From Butyrivibrio hungatei DSM 14810 (GTDB taxonomy: Bacteria; Bacillota; Clostridia; Lachnospirales; Lachnospiraceae), in the NCBI RefSeq assembly GCF_900143205.1, contig NZ_FRDH01000012.1, positions 1 through 64,000 on the forward strand: a DNA stretch of 64,000 nucleotides, written 5' to 3'. Below the pieces are notes generated by a model. That model was not told where the DNA came from, searched no databases, and saw only the letters and a list, made by a program, of their open reading frames with translations. Both the position numbers and the translations under genes were made by a program. Below are positions 16,876-27,400 of this stretch, in pieces (the first letter of the stretch is position 1; the number at the start of each line of letters is the position of its first letter).

Positions 16876-17913
16876 ATGGATACTGAAGTTTCTGCAGGAG
16901 GAAATCCGTTAACAGCGGGTTTTACAGGCACTCAAAAAGCGGCAATTCTTCTGATCGCACTTGGACCAGAAAAATCATCCGCCATATTCAAGCATCTCAA
17001 GGATGAGGAAATTGAGGAGCTTACTTTAGAGATCGCCAACACTAGAAGTGTAACTTCTCAGATCAAAGAGGCGGTCTTAGAAGAGTTCTATGGTGTCTGC
17101 CTTGCACAGCAGTATATTGCTGAAGGTGGTATCAATTATGCCAAAGAACTTCTTGAGAAAGCTCTTGGAGAGGATAAGGCTCTTGATGTTATCAGTAAGC
17201 TTACTGCTTCACTTCAGGTTAAGCCTTTCGAGTTTATTCGTAAGACTGAGCCTTCGCAGCTCCTTACTTTCATTCAGGACGAGCATCCTCAGACTATTGC
17301 TCTTATATTGTCCTATATGTCACCTTCACAGAGTGCGCTCATTCTCTCGGCTATTCCACCTGACAGGCAGGCAGATGTTGCTAAGAGAATCGCTTCTATG
17401 GACCGTACAAGTCCGGATACAATAAAGGAAGTAGAGAAAGTATTGGAATCAAAGTTATCGTCTCTTGTAAATCAGGATTACACAATTGTTGGTGGTGTAG
17501 ACGCAGTTGTAGAGATCCTCAATACTGTAGACCGTGCAACAGAGAAGCACATTATGGAAACTCTCGAGATCGAAGAGCCAGAGCTTGCAGACGAGATCAG
17601 AAAGAAGATGTTCGTATTCGAAGATGTTCTTCTTTTGGACGACAGATCTATTCAGAGAGTGCTGCGTGAAGTTGAAAATAGTGACCTTGGCCTTGCTCTT
17701 AAGGGCGCTACAGAGAACGTTCAGACAGCAATCTTCAACAACTTGTCAAAGCGTCTTGCTGCTATGATCAAGGAAGATATGGACTTCATGGGACCTGTTC
17801 GTATGAAGGATGTTGAAGAGGCTCAGCAGAAGATCGTTAACGTCATCAGAAAGCTTGAGGACGCTGGCGAGATCGTAATCTCCAGAGGTGGAGGTGATGA
17901 GTTAGTTGTCTAA
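16876..17913 (+). CDS. fliG: Flagellar motor switch protein FliG
   Basis: C-ring component that binds FliF through its N-terminal domain and contacts MotA through its C-terminal domain to generate torque. 345 residues with the three armadillo-like domains; EHPQTIALILSYM marks the middle domain and charged helices near 270-310 form the torque face. The 3' end overlaps fliH by 8 bases, indicating translational coupling. Confidence 0.96.
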   Translation: MDTEVSAGGNPLTAGFTGTQKAAILLIALGPEKSSAIFKHLKDEEIEELTLEIANTRSVTSQIKEAVLEEFYGVCLAQQYIAEGGINYAKELLEKALGEDKALDVISKLTASLQVKPFEFIRKTEPSQLLTFIQDEHPQTIALILSYMSPSQSALILSAIPPDRQADVAKRIASMDRTSPDTIKEVEKVLESKLSSLVNQDYTIVGGVDAVVEILNTVDRATEKHIMETLEIEEPELADEIRKKMFVFEDVLLLDDRSIQRVLREVENSDLGLALKGATENVQTAIFNNLSKRLAAMIKEDMDFMGPVRMKDVEEAQQKIVNVIRKLEDAGEIVISRGGGDELVV

Positions 17914-18787
17914 TCTTTTTAAAGCAGGTTTTGTGAGCTTTGATCAGGGTGAAACCAGGATCATTGATAGCAATGAACTTGCGAACAAAAAAATAGAAGC
18001 ATTTCAGGAACAGGAGTTAAAGAGACAAAGAGCTCAGATGGCTTCTGAAGAAGGTTTTGAAGAAGGTGAAGAGCCGGTTGACTTTATTCCTGGGCTTGAG
18101 ATGGAACAGCTTAATCAGCTTACAGAAGACCAGGGCGTGATCGAGCCTATGCAAAGTCCTGATCCTCAATTTGACATGGAAGCTATGCAGGCTGAAATAG
18201 ATTTTAAGATTCAACAGGCTCAGGAACAGGCTGACGCTATCATTCAGGAAGCCAACGAACAAGCTGATACTATTCGTAACAACGCAATAGATCAGGGAAG
18301 AAGAGAAGGCTACGATGCTGGATATCAGGAAGGCGTTGCTGCAGCTGAAAGCTTAAAGGCTGAGATCGAGCAACAAAGAGAAGGACTTGAAAAAGAGTAT
18401 CAGCAGCTTGTAGATGAGCTTGAGCCAGAAATGGTTGATATTCTTACTCAGATCTATGAGCATGTTTTTGGAATTGAACTTAGAGAGGATAAGGCTATTA
18501 TCCTTCATCTTTTAAAGAGTACTTTATCAAGGATCGAACCGGGAAATAATCTTATTGTTCATGTTTCTTCCGATGACTATGATGAGGTGATAGATGAAAG
18601 AGATAGTCTTGATGCCTGCATCACTTCGCCTAACACCACAATGGAAATTATTGAAGATCCTCTTTTGAAAGAAAATGAATGCATGATCGAATCAGATAGT
18701 GGTGTATTTGATTGCAGTCTGGGAGTTGAACTTTCAGAGATCAGTAGAAAGCTAAAACTTCTTTCTTTTGATAGGAAGAAGAGATAA
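17906..18787 (+). CDS. fliH: Flagellar export stator FliH
   Basis: Regulator and peripheral stalk of the FliI ATPase. 293 residues: an acidic and Gln/Glu-rich coiled coil at about 85-150 with Ala/Gly spacing typical of FliH, then a globular C-terminal domain resembling V-type ATPase subunit E. It overlaps fliG by 8 bases and precedes fliI. Sequence conservation in this family is low, so the assignment leans on synteny and the coiled coil. Confidence 0.88.
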   Translation: MSNLFKAGFVSFDQGETRIIDSNELANKKIEAFQEQELKRQRAQMASEEGFEEGEEPVDFIPGLEMEQLNQLTEDQGVIEPMQSPDPQFDMEAMQAEIDFKIQQAQEQADAIIQEANEQADTIRNNAIDQGRREGYDAGYQEGVAAAESLKAEIEQQREGLEKEYQQLVDELEPEMVDILTQIYEHVFGIELREDKAIILHLLKSTLSRIEPGNNLIVHVSSDDYDEVIDERDSLDACITSPNTTMEIIEDPLLKENECMIESDSGVFDCSLGVELSEISRKLKLLSFDRKKR

Positions 18788-18799
18788 ACAGGTGATGGA

Positions 18800-20158
18800 A
18801 TGCTAGTTTCTTCAATTGATCTATCGAAATACAAAAAAATGAAGAGTGCTCCATTTTACCGAATGAGGGGTAAGGTTGTAAATGTTATCGGCTTAACTAT
18901 CGAGTCAGCAGGACCAGATGCTAAGCTTGGTGACATTTGTCTTATTTATCCAAAAAAGAAAGACAGCGACTCAGTTTCTGACTTTAGCGCAAGGCCAGCT
19001 ATGGCTGAGGTTGTTGGCTTTAAGGATAATCGTGTACAGCTGATGCCATATGAAAATACCAGTGGAATAGGTAATGGCTCAATTGTTGAGAATACTGATT
19101 CACCTCTTAGAGTAAACGTTGGTGAGGGACTTCTTGGTAAGACTCTGGATGGCCTTGGCAGGATCGATGGAACAAACTTTGGTAAAGGCGTTTCACTTGA
19201 AGGCGGCGTTGCATATTCTGTAGAGAATCAGCCACCAGATCCTATGACAAGAGATCCTATTTCAGATGTGTTATCCCTTGGAGTAAAGGCTGTTGATGGA
19301 CTTCTTACAGTTGGTAAAGGTCAGAGAATTGGTATTTTTGCAGGTTCTGGTGTTGGTAAGTCAACGCTACTTGGAATGTTTGCCAGAAATACTCAGGCTG
19401 ATATAAATGTCATTGCTCTTATTGGAGAGCGAGGCAGAGAGGTTAGAGAGTTTATTGAGAGAGACCTTGGCGAAGAAGGTATGCGAAGGTCTATTGTGGT
19501 TTGTGCTACTTCTGATAAGCCTGCACTTGAGAGGCTTAAGGCTGCAAAGACTGCAACTTCAATAGCTGAGTACTTTCGAGATAAGGGTAAAGATGTTCTT
19601 TTGATGATGGATTCTCTTACACGTTTTTCAATGGCTCAAAGAGAGATTGGACTTGCTAGTGGTGAGCCACCTGTTTCTAGAGGATATCCGCCATCAGTAT
19701 ATGCTGAGATGCCTAAACTCTTAGAAAGAGCTGGAAGATCAAGAAAGGGGTCTATCACAGGCTTATATACAGTTCTTGTTGATGGCGATGATATGAATGA
19801 GCCTATCACAGATACCGCCCGCGGTATTCTGGATGGTCATATTGTTCTTAATCGTAAGCTTGCTCAGAGAAATCATTATCCTGCGATTGACGTTCTTGCC
19901 AGCATCTCCAGGTGTATGTCGGCTATTACAGATCCAGAACATAAGAAGGCTGCAGGCAAACTTAAGAACGTGCTTGCAACATATAACGATGCTGAAGACC
20001 TTATTAATATAGGAGCATACCGTAGTGGTGCCAACAAGAACATTGACTATGCGGTATCCAAGATCGATGCTGTTAATGAGTTTTTGATGCAGGAAACTGA
20101 TGAAAAATTTAGTTTCGAAGAGATCAGGCAGACCCTGATTGATATTTTTAGGGACTGA
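18800..20158 (+). CDS. fliI: Flagellum-specific export ATPase FliI
   Basis: Hexameric ATPase that energises unloading of flagellar export substrates. 452 residues; Walker A GSGVGKST is near residue 182, ALIGERGREVREF follows, and Walker B LLMMDSLTRF and the SRGYPPSVY signature are intact. It starts with ATG 18800 after GGTGATGGA and is followed 3 bases later by fliJ. Confidence 0.96.
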   Translation: MLVSSIDLSKYKKMKSAPFYRMRGKVVNVIGLTIESAGPDAKLGDICLIYPKKKDSDSVSDFSARPAMAEVVGFKDNRVQLMPYENTSGIGNGSIVENTDSPLRVNVGEGLLGKTLDGLGRIDGTNFGKGVSLEGGVAYSVENQPPDPMTRDPISDVLSLGVKAVDGLLTVGKGQRIGIFAGSGVGKSTLLGMFARNTQADINVIALIGERGREVREFIERDLGEEGMRRSIVVCATSDKPALERLKAAKTATSIAEYFRDKGKDVLLMMDSLTRFSMAQREIGLASGEPPVSRGYPPSVYAEMPKLLERAGRSRKGSITGLYTVLVDGDDMNEPITDTARGILDGHIVLNRKLAQRNHYPAIDVLASISRCMSAITDPEHKKAAGKLKNVLATYNDAEDLINIGAYRSGANKNIDYAVSKIDAVNEFLMQETDEKFSFEEIRQTLIDIFRD

Positions 20159-20161
20159 TAA

Positions 20162-20620
20162 ATGGCTAGATTTAATTATAGGATGCAAAACATTCTAAAT
20201 ATCAAGCAAAAAACTGAGGGACAGATCAAGATGGAATTTGCTGCTGCCCAGTCAGAGCTTAACAAACAGCTTGATATTTTGGATGAATATATCTACAGAA
20301 GAGCGAATTATCTAAAAGAAGCTGAAGAACTTAGAAATGAAGATAGCTTGAGGCTTCAGGATATATTGGATAATCAATACGCAACTGCTCAGATGGATGT
20401 TATGATAGCATCTCAGGCTAAAGTAGTTAAGAAACATGAAGCAGAAGTCGAAAAAGTAAGAGTAAAACTTGCACGTGCCATGCAGGAAAGAAAGATGCAG
20501 GAAACTCTACGAGACAGAGCTTATGCTGAATTTGTTGAAGAACAAAAGCAAGAAGAAGCTAAGGAAAACGATCAGCGAACTAGCTTTACTTATGGACAAA
20601 AAAGACAGGAGAATGGTTAA
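20162..20620 (+). CDS. fliJ: Flagellar export chaperone FliJ
   Basis: 152-residue, almost entirely helical coiled-coil protein with MARFNYRMQNILNIKQKTE at the N-terminus, the usual Firmicutes FliJ opening. In this family it forms the central stalk in the FliI ring. No Cys, no membrane segment. The gene is packed between fliI and a MotE-like gene. Confidence 0.9.
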   Translation: MARFNYRMQNILNIKQKTEGQIKMEFAAAQSELNKQLDILDEYIYRRANYLKEAEELRNEDSLRLQDILDNQYATAQMDVMIASQAKVVKKHEAEVEKVRVKLARAMQERKMQETLRDRAYAEFVEEQKQEEAKENDQRTSFTYGQKRQENG

Positions 20621-20622
20621 TT

Positions 20623-21561
20623 ATGGCTGATAACAGCATGATGACACCTATGGATGATCCTAAAGCTGCCAAGAAAAAGCTTGCGGATGAGAAAAAAGAA
20701 TATAGAAAAAAGCTAAGGGAACAGCGTAAAGAGCAGAAAGAAAAAGAAGCTGAATTTGCTGAAAGAACTGCTGAGATCAATGGAGACGATGCTGGTGGTC
20801 TTGCAACTCTTATCATCACTTTCCTTATTATTCTGATATGGCTTGCTATCATGGCTCTTTTAGTAAAGCTTGATGTTGGACATTTTGGATCAGAGATCCT
20901 TGCTCCACTTCTTAGGGATATTCCTTATGTGAATATTATTCTTCCTGATGGAAGTATTTCAACGGATTCTTCTGAAACACCGGTTGATTTTAGTAATGCT
21001 GAGAGTTCTGCTTCAGGCATTAACTCCATGGAAGAAGCAAATGCCTATATCAAGAGACTTGAACAGGCTCTTCAGTCAGAGATGGAACTTAATAGCAGCT
21101 ATGCTTCATCAATTGAAAAGCTTGAAACTGAAGTAGCAAGGCTTGAGCCTTTTGAAAAGCAGCAAAAAGAGTTTTATGAAGAAAAAGCTAATTTCTATAA
21201 CAGTATAGTTTATGGCGATTATGCTCCGGATGCTTCTGCCTATGCTTCATATTATGAGATGATCGATCCTGATAATGCAGCTGAGATATACAGAAAGGTT
21301 GTGCAGGGCGAATATGATGATGCGGCCATCAAAGCTTTTGCAACAACATATTCTGGAATGAAAGCCAAGAAAGCTGCAGCAATCTTTGATGAGATGGTAG
21401 CAGAAAATCAGATTGAGCTTGTTTCGAGGATCCTGGCCCAGATGAGCGTTGAAAACAGAGGAGATATCCTTGCTGCTATGAAGGAAGATAATGCAGCTAA
21501 GCTTACACAACTTCTAGAGCCAACATCTCTCGAACAAAAATCCACAAAAGTTACTGGATAA
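20623..21561 (+). CDS. MotE/YlxF-like membrane coiled-coil protein
   Basis: 312 residues: a Lys/Glu-rich cytoplasmic N-terminal helix (about 15-45), one transmembrane segment at about 62-85, a coiled coil at about 130-180, and a C-terminal helical domain with the MgtE_N-like pattern AAEIYRKVVQGEYDDAAIKAF and SRILAQMSVENRGDILAAM. This layout matches YlxF/MotE proteins that occupy the same slot between fliJ and fliK in Firmicutes, where they are thought to aid stator or hook function. A hairpin follows at 21590. Confidence 0.75.
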   Translation: MADNSMMTPMDDPKAAKKKLADEKKEYRKKLREQRKEQKEKEAEFAERTAEINGDDAGGLATLIITFLIILIWLAIMALLVKLDVGHFGSEILAPLLRDIPYVNIILPDGSISTDSSETPVDFSNAESSASGINSMEEANAYIKRLEQALQSEMELNSSYASSIEKLETEVARLEPFEKQQKEFYEEKANFYNSIVYGDYAPDASAYASYYEMIDPDNAAEIYRKVVQGEYDDAAIKAFATTYSGMKAKKAAAIFDEMVAENQIELVSRILAQMSVENRGDILAAMKEDNAAKLTQLLEPTSLEQKSTKVTG

Positions 21562-21576
21562 ATTTCAAAATAGATA

Positions 21577-21603
21577 TAAATAAAATATAAAAAATACCGA
21601 TAT
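21577..21603 (+). promoter_or_regulatory. Candidate sigma28 (FliA/SigD) promoter before fliK
   Basis: TAAA at 21577-21580, a 16-base spacer, then CCGATAT at 21597-21603, an exact match to the SigD consensus TAAA-N14-16-CCGATAT. The -10 lies in the left arm of a hairpin, so the same bases may also act at RNA level. Confidence 0.45.
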
Positions 21604-21630
21604 ACAAGTTGGAAGTATATCGGTATTTTT
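21590..21630 (+). terminator. Intra-operon hairpin with T run before fliK
   Basis: AAAATACCGATATAC at 21591-21605 pairs perfectly with 21615-21629 around loop AAGTTGGAA, ending in TTTTT. It has the form of an intrinsic terminator but lies inside the flagellar operon, so it is probably a partial terminator that tunes downstream expression. Confidence 0.65.
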
Positions 21631-21658
21631 ATGCTTAAAAATAGAAAGGAGGATCTTG

Positions 21659-23149
21659 ATGGGCAGTACAACCAATCAGGTTGGTACATTGTTACCAATC
21701 ATGACGCAAAGTACTGCAGCGACTAATGTTTCATCTGTAGCAGAATCAAACAAAGGCATGTCGAAAGCATCTGCAAGCTTTGACAACATTCTGAACCAGT
21801 TTTCAGATACCGTGATGCAGACAAGAGCAAATGATGCAGGAAAAGACAATAAGGCGCTACCTAAGGATGCAGATCAGAAAAACATCTCTGATGATGCTAC
21901 AAGGAAGACTGAAAAGGAAAATGGAAGTCCTAGTGATAAGGATATCAAAAAGTTTTCTGAAGCTTGTAATAATGCAGATAATGCAGAAAAAGCTAATGCT
22001 ACAGGATTAAAAGAAACAGACAGCACGGAAGCAGATAAAAAGCTGCAGGAAGCCATTGAGGAAGATGGCAAAAAGCTTGTATCTGAAATTGCAGAAGCCT
22101 TCGATGTATCAGAGGACGAGATACTTGGCATGATGCAGGCAATGGGACTAATGATGGCAGATCTTTTAGACCCGCAGAATTTACAGGAGCTCGTAACACG
22201 AGTTATCGGACAGGACAAGGCACTTGAACTTTTAACAGATTCAGATCTCTATACTTCATTGCAGGACCTCTTAGAGGGTGCGGAAGATATGAGAAGTCAA
22301 CTTATGAATGAGTTTGACTTATCTGATGAAGAACTTCAGAACGTAATAAATGAGACTAAGGGCGATTTTACAGAGCATCTTGCAAAAGAAACTGAGAAGA
22401 TGCCTGAGGTTATCATAAACGAAGCTGGAGATGAATTGTTTAAGGACAAGACCGCACTACAGTCTGATAAGACATCAGCAGAAAGACCTGAAGTTACGAT
22501 CGAAAGAAGTATAGCAGAGGAAAACAGACCTGTAGAAACTTCTGAAAGATCACAAAATGACAGTAATAAAGGTTCTTTCCATCAGGAAGCTGGTGCTCCT
22601 AATCTTTTTAATCAGGTACTAAATAATATTACTGAAGCTGCTATGAATGAGCCAGCTCAAGAGATGCAGTACACTGACAGAGCTCAGATGGCAGATATCA
22701 TCAGGCAGATCACAGAGAGAATTACTATTTCTTCTGGACAGGATGAGACTACGATGGAACTTCAGCTTCATCCAGCAAGCCTTGGAAATGTGAACATAAT
22801 GCTTACAAGCAGCAAGGACGGAATAGTTGCTAAGTTCACAGCTCAAAATGAGATAGTAAAAGAAGCAGTAGAAAGCCAGATGATCCAGCTTCAGCAAAAA
22901 TTCGAAGCACAGGGAATCAAGGTTACATCAATTGAAGTTACGATTGCAAGTCACGAGTTTGAAAGAAACTTAGACGAGCAGAATAAACGTCAGGGAAGCG
23001 ACGAAGAGACTGGAAAAGGTAAGAAGAATACAAGACGTATCGATCTTTCATCTATTTCAGATCTTGAGGATGAAGCGCTTGATGATTCAGACAAGATAAC
23101 AGCTCAAATGATGGCTGCAAATGGTAATACAGTTGATTATACCGCCTAA
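21659..23149 (+). CDS. fliK: Flagellar hook-length control protein FliK
   Basis: Secreted ruler that sets hook length and switches export specificity. 496 residues with a low-complexity, acidic N-terminal two thirds and the conserved C-terminal domain at about 340-430 (MELQLHPASLGNVNIMLT, FTAQNEIVKEAVESQ). ATG 21659 is chosen over the in-frame TTG 21656 because AAAGGAGG lies 6 bases upstream. Preceded by a terminator-like hairpin overlapping a sigma28-like promoter, and followed by flgD. Confidence 0.92.
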   Translation: MGSTTNQVGTLLPIMTQSTAATNVSSVAESNKGMSKASASFDNILNQFSDTVMQTRANDAGKDNKALPKDADQKNISDDATRKTEKENGSPSDKDIKKFSEACNNADNAEKANATGLKETDSTEADKKLQEAIEEDGKKLVSEIAEAFDVSEDEILGMMQAMGLMMADLLDPQNLQELVTRVIGQDKALELLTDSDLYTSLQDLLEGAEDMRSQLMNEFDLSDEELQNVINETKGDFTEHLAKETEKMPEVIINEAGDELFKDKTALQSDKTSAERPEVTIERSIAEENRPVETSERSQNDSNKGSFHQEAGAPNLFNQVLNNITEAAMNEPAQEMQYTDRAQMADIIRQITERITISSGQDETTMELQLHPASLGNVNIMLTSSKDGIVAKFTAQNEIVKEAVESQMIQLQQKFEAQGIKVTSIEVTIASHEFERNLDEQNKRQGSDEETGKGKKNTRRIDLSSISDLEDEALDDSDKITAQMMAANGNTVDYTA

Positions 23150-23171
23150 TTGCTTATGAAAAGAGGTCAAA

Positions 23172-23882
23172 ATGGCAGAAACTAATGCAGTAAATAATGC
23201 AGTAAATAACAATTCAGTAAGCGCTATCATAAAGGATGGACAGGTTCAGAATCTTGATAAGTCAAAAGAAAGCAAGAATATGAACACAGCATCTGGCTAT
23301 GACAAAGATTCTTTTCTTAAGATCTTGGTAGCTCAGATGAAATATCAGGATCCTATGGAGCCTACGTCAAATACTGAATACATTTCACAGTATGCTACAT
23401 TTACTCAGGTTGAACAGCTTAACAATATGGCTAATTCAATGTCTCTTTCCAGAGCATCTGAGATGGTAGGTAAGACAGTAACTGTTAATCAGGTAAATGC
23501 TGACACTGGTAAGACTTCAGAGGTACAGGGAGTTGTAGACTTTGTTACTTACAGCGGCAATAAAGCATACCTTAGCATCAATGGTACAAACTACAATATT
23601 GATGATGTAACAGAAGTTCTTTCAGCTGATTACACAGATGCCCTTGAAGTAGTTAAGGACTTTCAGGAAGCTATTGATAAGCTTCCTAACCTCAATCTTA
23701 TTTCTGAGGAAGAGCACGGATCAACCATCGATACTATGTATGATTTCTACATGAACAAGATGGATGAAAAAGCTAAGAACCTTATGAATAAGGATTATGT
23801 GACATCACTTCTTCAGTTCGTTAACAGAATTGATGATATTAGAGGAAATGATCACAGAACACTTATTAAAGCAACAACTTAA
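23172..23882 (+). CDS. flgD: Flagellar hook-capping scaffold FlgD
   Basis: Cap that assembles the hook. 236 residues. The N-terminal signature FLKILVAQMKYQDPMEPTSN continues into EYISQYATFTQVEQLNNM, which is diagnostic of FlgD. The central beta domain is present, and the C-terminal 60 residues form a helical extension. The usual C-terminal Ig-like region looks replaced, so it is a short Clostridia-type FlgD. A GC-rich hairpin follows. Confidence 0.92.
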   Translation: MAETNAVNNAVNNNSVSAIIKDGQVQNLDKSKESKNMNTASGYDKDSFLKILVAQMKYQDPMEPTSNTEYISQYATFTQVEQLNNMANSMSLSRASEMVGKTVTVNQVNADTGKTSEVQGVVDFVTYSGNKAYLSINGTNYNIDDVTEVLSADYTDALEVVKDFQEAIDKLPNLNLISEEEHGSTIDTMYDFYMNKMDEKAKNLMNKDYVTSLLQFVNRIDDIRGNDHRTLIKATT

Positions 23883-23892
23883 AATATACGTG

Positions 23893-23914
23893 GCGCCCGG
23901 AAGGATCCGGGTGC
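23893..23914 (+). other. GC-rich hairpin between flgD and the next gene
   Basis: GCGCCCGG (23893-23900) pairs with CCGGGTGC (23907-23914), one G-U pair, loop AAGGAT. There is no T run, so this is not an ordinary terminator. It may be an mRNA stability or processing element. Confidence 0.45.
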
Positions 23915-23949
23915 TGCGGAAAATTTAGAAGAAAGGAGGAAAGACAGTC

Positions 23950-24384
23950 ATGATAATGGATGATAGACAGTTTTTATCAATAGGCCAGATGCAGAATCAG
24001 ATTAAGACAGGATCTGTAAATGCTGGAAGTGTGATCAACAAGCCTTCTGGAACTCTGCCTGTAGGTGAAAATTCTTTTGCTAACATCCTTAAAAAAGCTG
24101 AGGAATCTGTCGATAATAATATTGGTTCGGAAAGTCTTAAGTTTTCTAAGCATGCAGTTAACAGATTAAGCGATAGAAATATCGAACTTACTAAAGAGCA
24201 GATGGCTAGACTTGAGCATGGAAAGATTGAAGCTTCAGAAAAAGGTATCAAGGATTCCCTTATACTTATCGATCAGCTGGCTTTCATAGTTAATGTACCG
24301 AACAATACAGTAGTGACAGCAATGGATCAGACAGAAAATAAAAGTAATGTTTTTACAAATATTGACGGAGCAGTGATTGCGTGA
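23950..24384 (+). CDS. Flagellar operon protein, TIGR02530-like
   Basis: 144-residue soluble protein found between flgD and flgE in many Firmicutes. The conserved core is KFSKHAVNRLSDRNIELT and following residues, with a C-terminal NNTVVTAMDQ segment. No enzymatic motif and no membrane segment. Its function is not established; the position suggests a hook-assembly accessory role. AAAGGAGG precedes ATG 23950, with an alternative ATG at 23956. Confidence 0.85.
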   Translation: MIMDDRQFLSIGQMQNQIKTGSVNAGSVINKPSGTLPVGENSFANILKKAEESVDNNIGSESLKFSKHAVNRLSDRNIELTKEQMARLEHGKIEASEKGIKDSLILIDQLAFIVNVPNNTVVTAMDQTENKSNVFTNIDGAVIA

Positions 24385-24408
24385 TTGGACCTATTGCAGG
24401 AAATCATT

Positions 24409-24434
24409 TGATCCCCGACCGATTGAAGGGATCA
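24409..24434 (+). other. Short inverted repeat upstream of flgE
   Basis: TGATCCC at 24409-24415 and GGGATCA at 24428-24434 are exact complements in the 114-base gap before flgE. There is no strong T run. It may form a leader hairpin or a binding site. Confidence 0.35.
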
Positions 24435-24498
24435 TTCTTTATCACTCATCCGTCCAAAATCTCAAAAAAGCTAAATACAAGATGGAGGACTTTGCCTT

Positions 24499-27400
24499 AT
24501 GATGAGATCACTTTATTCTGGTGTAGCAGGTCTTAAGACACACCAGACCAAGATGGATGTTATCGGTAACAATATTGCCAACGTTAACACCACATCTTTC
24601 AAATCACAGTCTATTACATTTTCAGATCTTATGTATCAGACAACACAGACAGCTTCAGGAGCTACAGAGACCAAGGGTGGTGTAAACGCTCGTCAGATCG
24701 GTCTTGGTGCTAAGTCTGGTGCTATAAATACAGCTATTACATCTCAGGGAGCAACACAGACAACAAATAACCCATTTGATATCATGATCACAGGTGAGTC
24801 TTTCTTTATCGTTAACAACGGTAATGAAAATCTCTACACAAGAGATGGTTCTTTCTATGTAGATGGTGCTGGTAACCTTGCAATGCAGTCAAATGGATAT
24901 TTTGTTCAGGGCTGGGTTGCACAGGAAGATAAGGAAACTGGTGAGATCACAATTAACAAGAATGGCGGACTTTCAAGCCTTCAGATCATGAGTGCAGCAA
25001 ACAGCACTTATTCACCAGCATCTACAACAGCAGCTCTTTACAGCGGTAACATCGATGACCATGACAAGAACCTCATTTCTGATGATGGTAAGACTGTAAC
25101 ACTTGAGTTCTATGACAACAAAGGTTATCTTTACACAGGTAAGTTCACATTAAAGGATACTGGTTATGATCATCAGTTCGCACTTACTCTTACAGATATC
25201 ATCGATTCAGACGGAAAGAGTATTGGACCAGATCTGTTAAAAGAGATCACATTCGGTAATGTTGAGAGCCCAACAAGATCACAGTCATTTGAAAAAGGTA
25301 CTAAGTATTCGATCGTACTTGATGCTTCTGGCGAAAATATCGCTATCAATGCAGAAGGCGGAGATGTTAAGTACAAACAGGTTCCTTTAAATGGTTATTT
25401 ATCAGATCTTATGAGCACTAGTTCAAAGAGCTACTCAGGAATTCTCAATACTGTATACAATGTTACAGATACAGATGAAAAGAACTATCCTGCAGATGCA
25501 ACATATAAGATTGATGACCAGACTGGTGAACTTACAATAAAGTACAACAAGGTTGACCTTGCTGCAGCTGATGGATGGTATGCAACAGCTAAGTACACTT
25601 ATAAGACAAACTCATCAGAGAAGTACTTTGTAGATCCAGCAACACTTGAGGCTTATCATATTCCTGATTCCACAGCAAATTCAAGCGCAAGTGTTTTTGC
25701 TGATACAGATTTCCTTTCAAAGGTATTTGGAATCTCTGATCTTTATGGCTCAGCAGATTACGACTATACATATTATAATGCGACAACTCCACCTAAGATG
25801 GAGATCAAGAGACATGTATCAGTTCCACAGGCTACATCAACTAACCCAGGCGCATATAATAAGATTGCAACTGTTGGTCAGTACTATACACTTGATGGAA
25901 CAACAACAGGTAAGACTGTACTTCAGGCAGCTCAGGATTGGGTAGCAGCAGCTCCAGCAGGCGAGACAAGAAGTCTTGATCAGGTATTTTATTCATTCAA
26001 TTCAGCTGATGATAACATTACTTTATATGTAAAGAATTATGAAGATGTAACAAAGACTGAGACTACAGGCGGTTCTGCAGTACAGGCAGATGTTAATAAT
26101 CTTACAACTGCATTTACAGATGGTAGTATTGATGTATCTACTGGAATTGAGACTCAGGATATAACAGATGTTCTTGCATATATTGATAATCAGATTGCTG
26201 CTCTTAACGCTGATAATCAGACACAGGAGCAGAATAAAATAGATGCAGAGGCAGATAAAACTGCCCAGGATACTATAATGGCTGAGCAGCAGCAGATTAT
26301 TGATGAAAAACAAGCTATTATTGACAATCCGGCATCTGATCCTGCAGATGTTACACAGGCAGAGGCAGAAAGAGATGCTGCACAGGCTATTTATGATCAG
26401 GCTGTACTTGATAAAGCAGCTGCACAGACTGCATACGATAATGCTGTTGCTGCAATTACAGCTAATGATGATAAGATTGCAAACTACAACTCCGCTAAGA
26501 AGGCTGCTGGAGAAATTCAGAGCGCAATGACAGCTAAGAGTCTTTCAGTTGTTACTGATGTAAAGGAAACTTCAATTACAGGTACTACAGGTCTTATGTT
26601 CTCATATGAAGCTCAGGAACTTGGCGGGGCACAGGCTCTTAGAGATGGAACTGGAGCTGTGATCACTTATTCACATCAGATTGAAGCTGAAGGTGAACTT
26701 GATACTACAAAGTTTACTGATACACAGCCAGTACAGCCAAAGGGCGTATATGTTGGAGCTTCTACATTTGCTAAGGCTTATGGACTTACAAGTCTTACAG
26801 CAACAATTACAAGTGGAAATAATCCTTACGAGACACTTCTTGGTGATGCATTTGGAACAAATACAAATATTCCAAGCTTGGCTTCTGGTCAGGAATATAC
26901 AATTACATTCTCAAACAATACTGAGACTTTAGGATATGTTTCAATTGCACACAGCGTAACCGAGACTGCAAAGGGAATGTCTACTGGATATTCAGTTTCT
27001 GATAATGGTGATGGAACACTTAACTATACATCAGAGACAGCTTATGAATCAGTACCTGTAAAGGGAAATATAGCAGATCTTCTTACAACAGCAGAAGGCG
27101 ATAACAAAGGTCTTTTAAATAAGGTTTATGGAATCACTGATGAGCAGGCTGATGCATATGGTATTGATGGTACTTATGAGATCAATACTTCAACAGGTGC
27201 TATTAACCTTACAGTAGGTAAGCATTCTGTACAGCTTAAGTTTGATGCAGCTAATGGTTCTCTTGTTTCAGCTGATACAAGTGATGCAGGTCTTGTAACA
27301 ATGAACTTCAACCAGTCAATTCCTGGTCTTGAAGCCTTTGGCTATCAGCAGACAGCAGGCGATACAACTCATAATCCTGGTGATGTACAGTTTGACTTCT

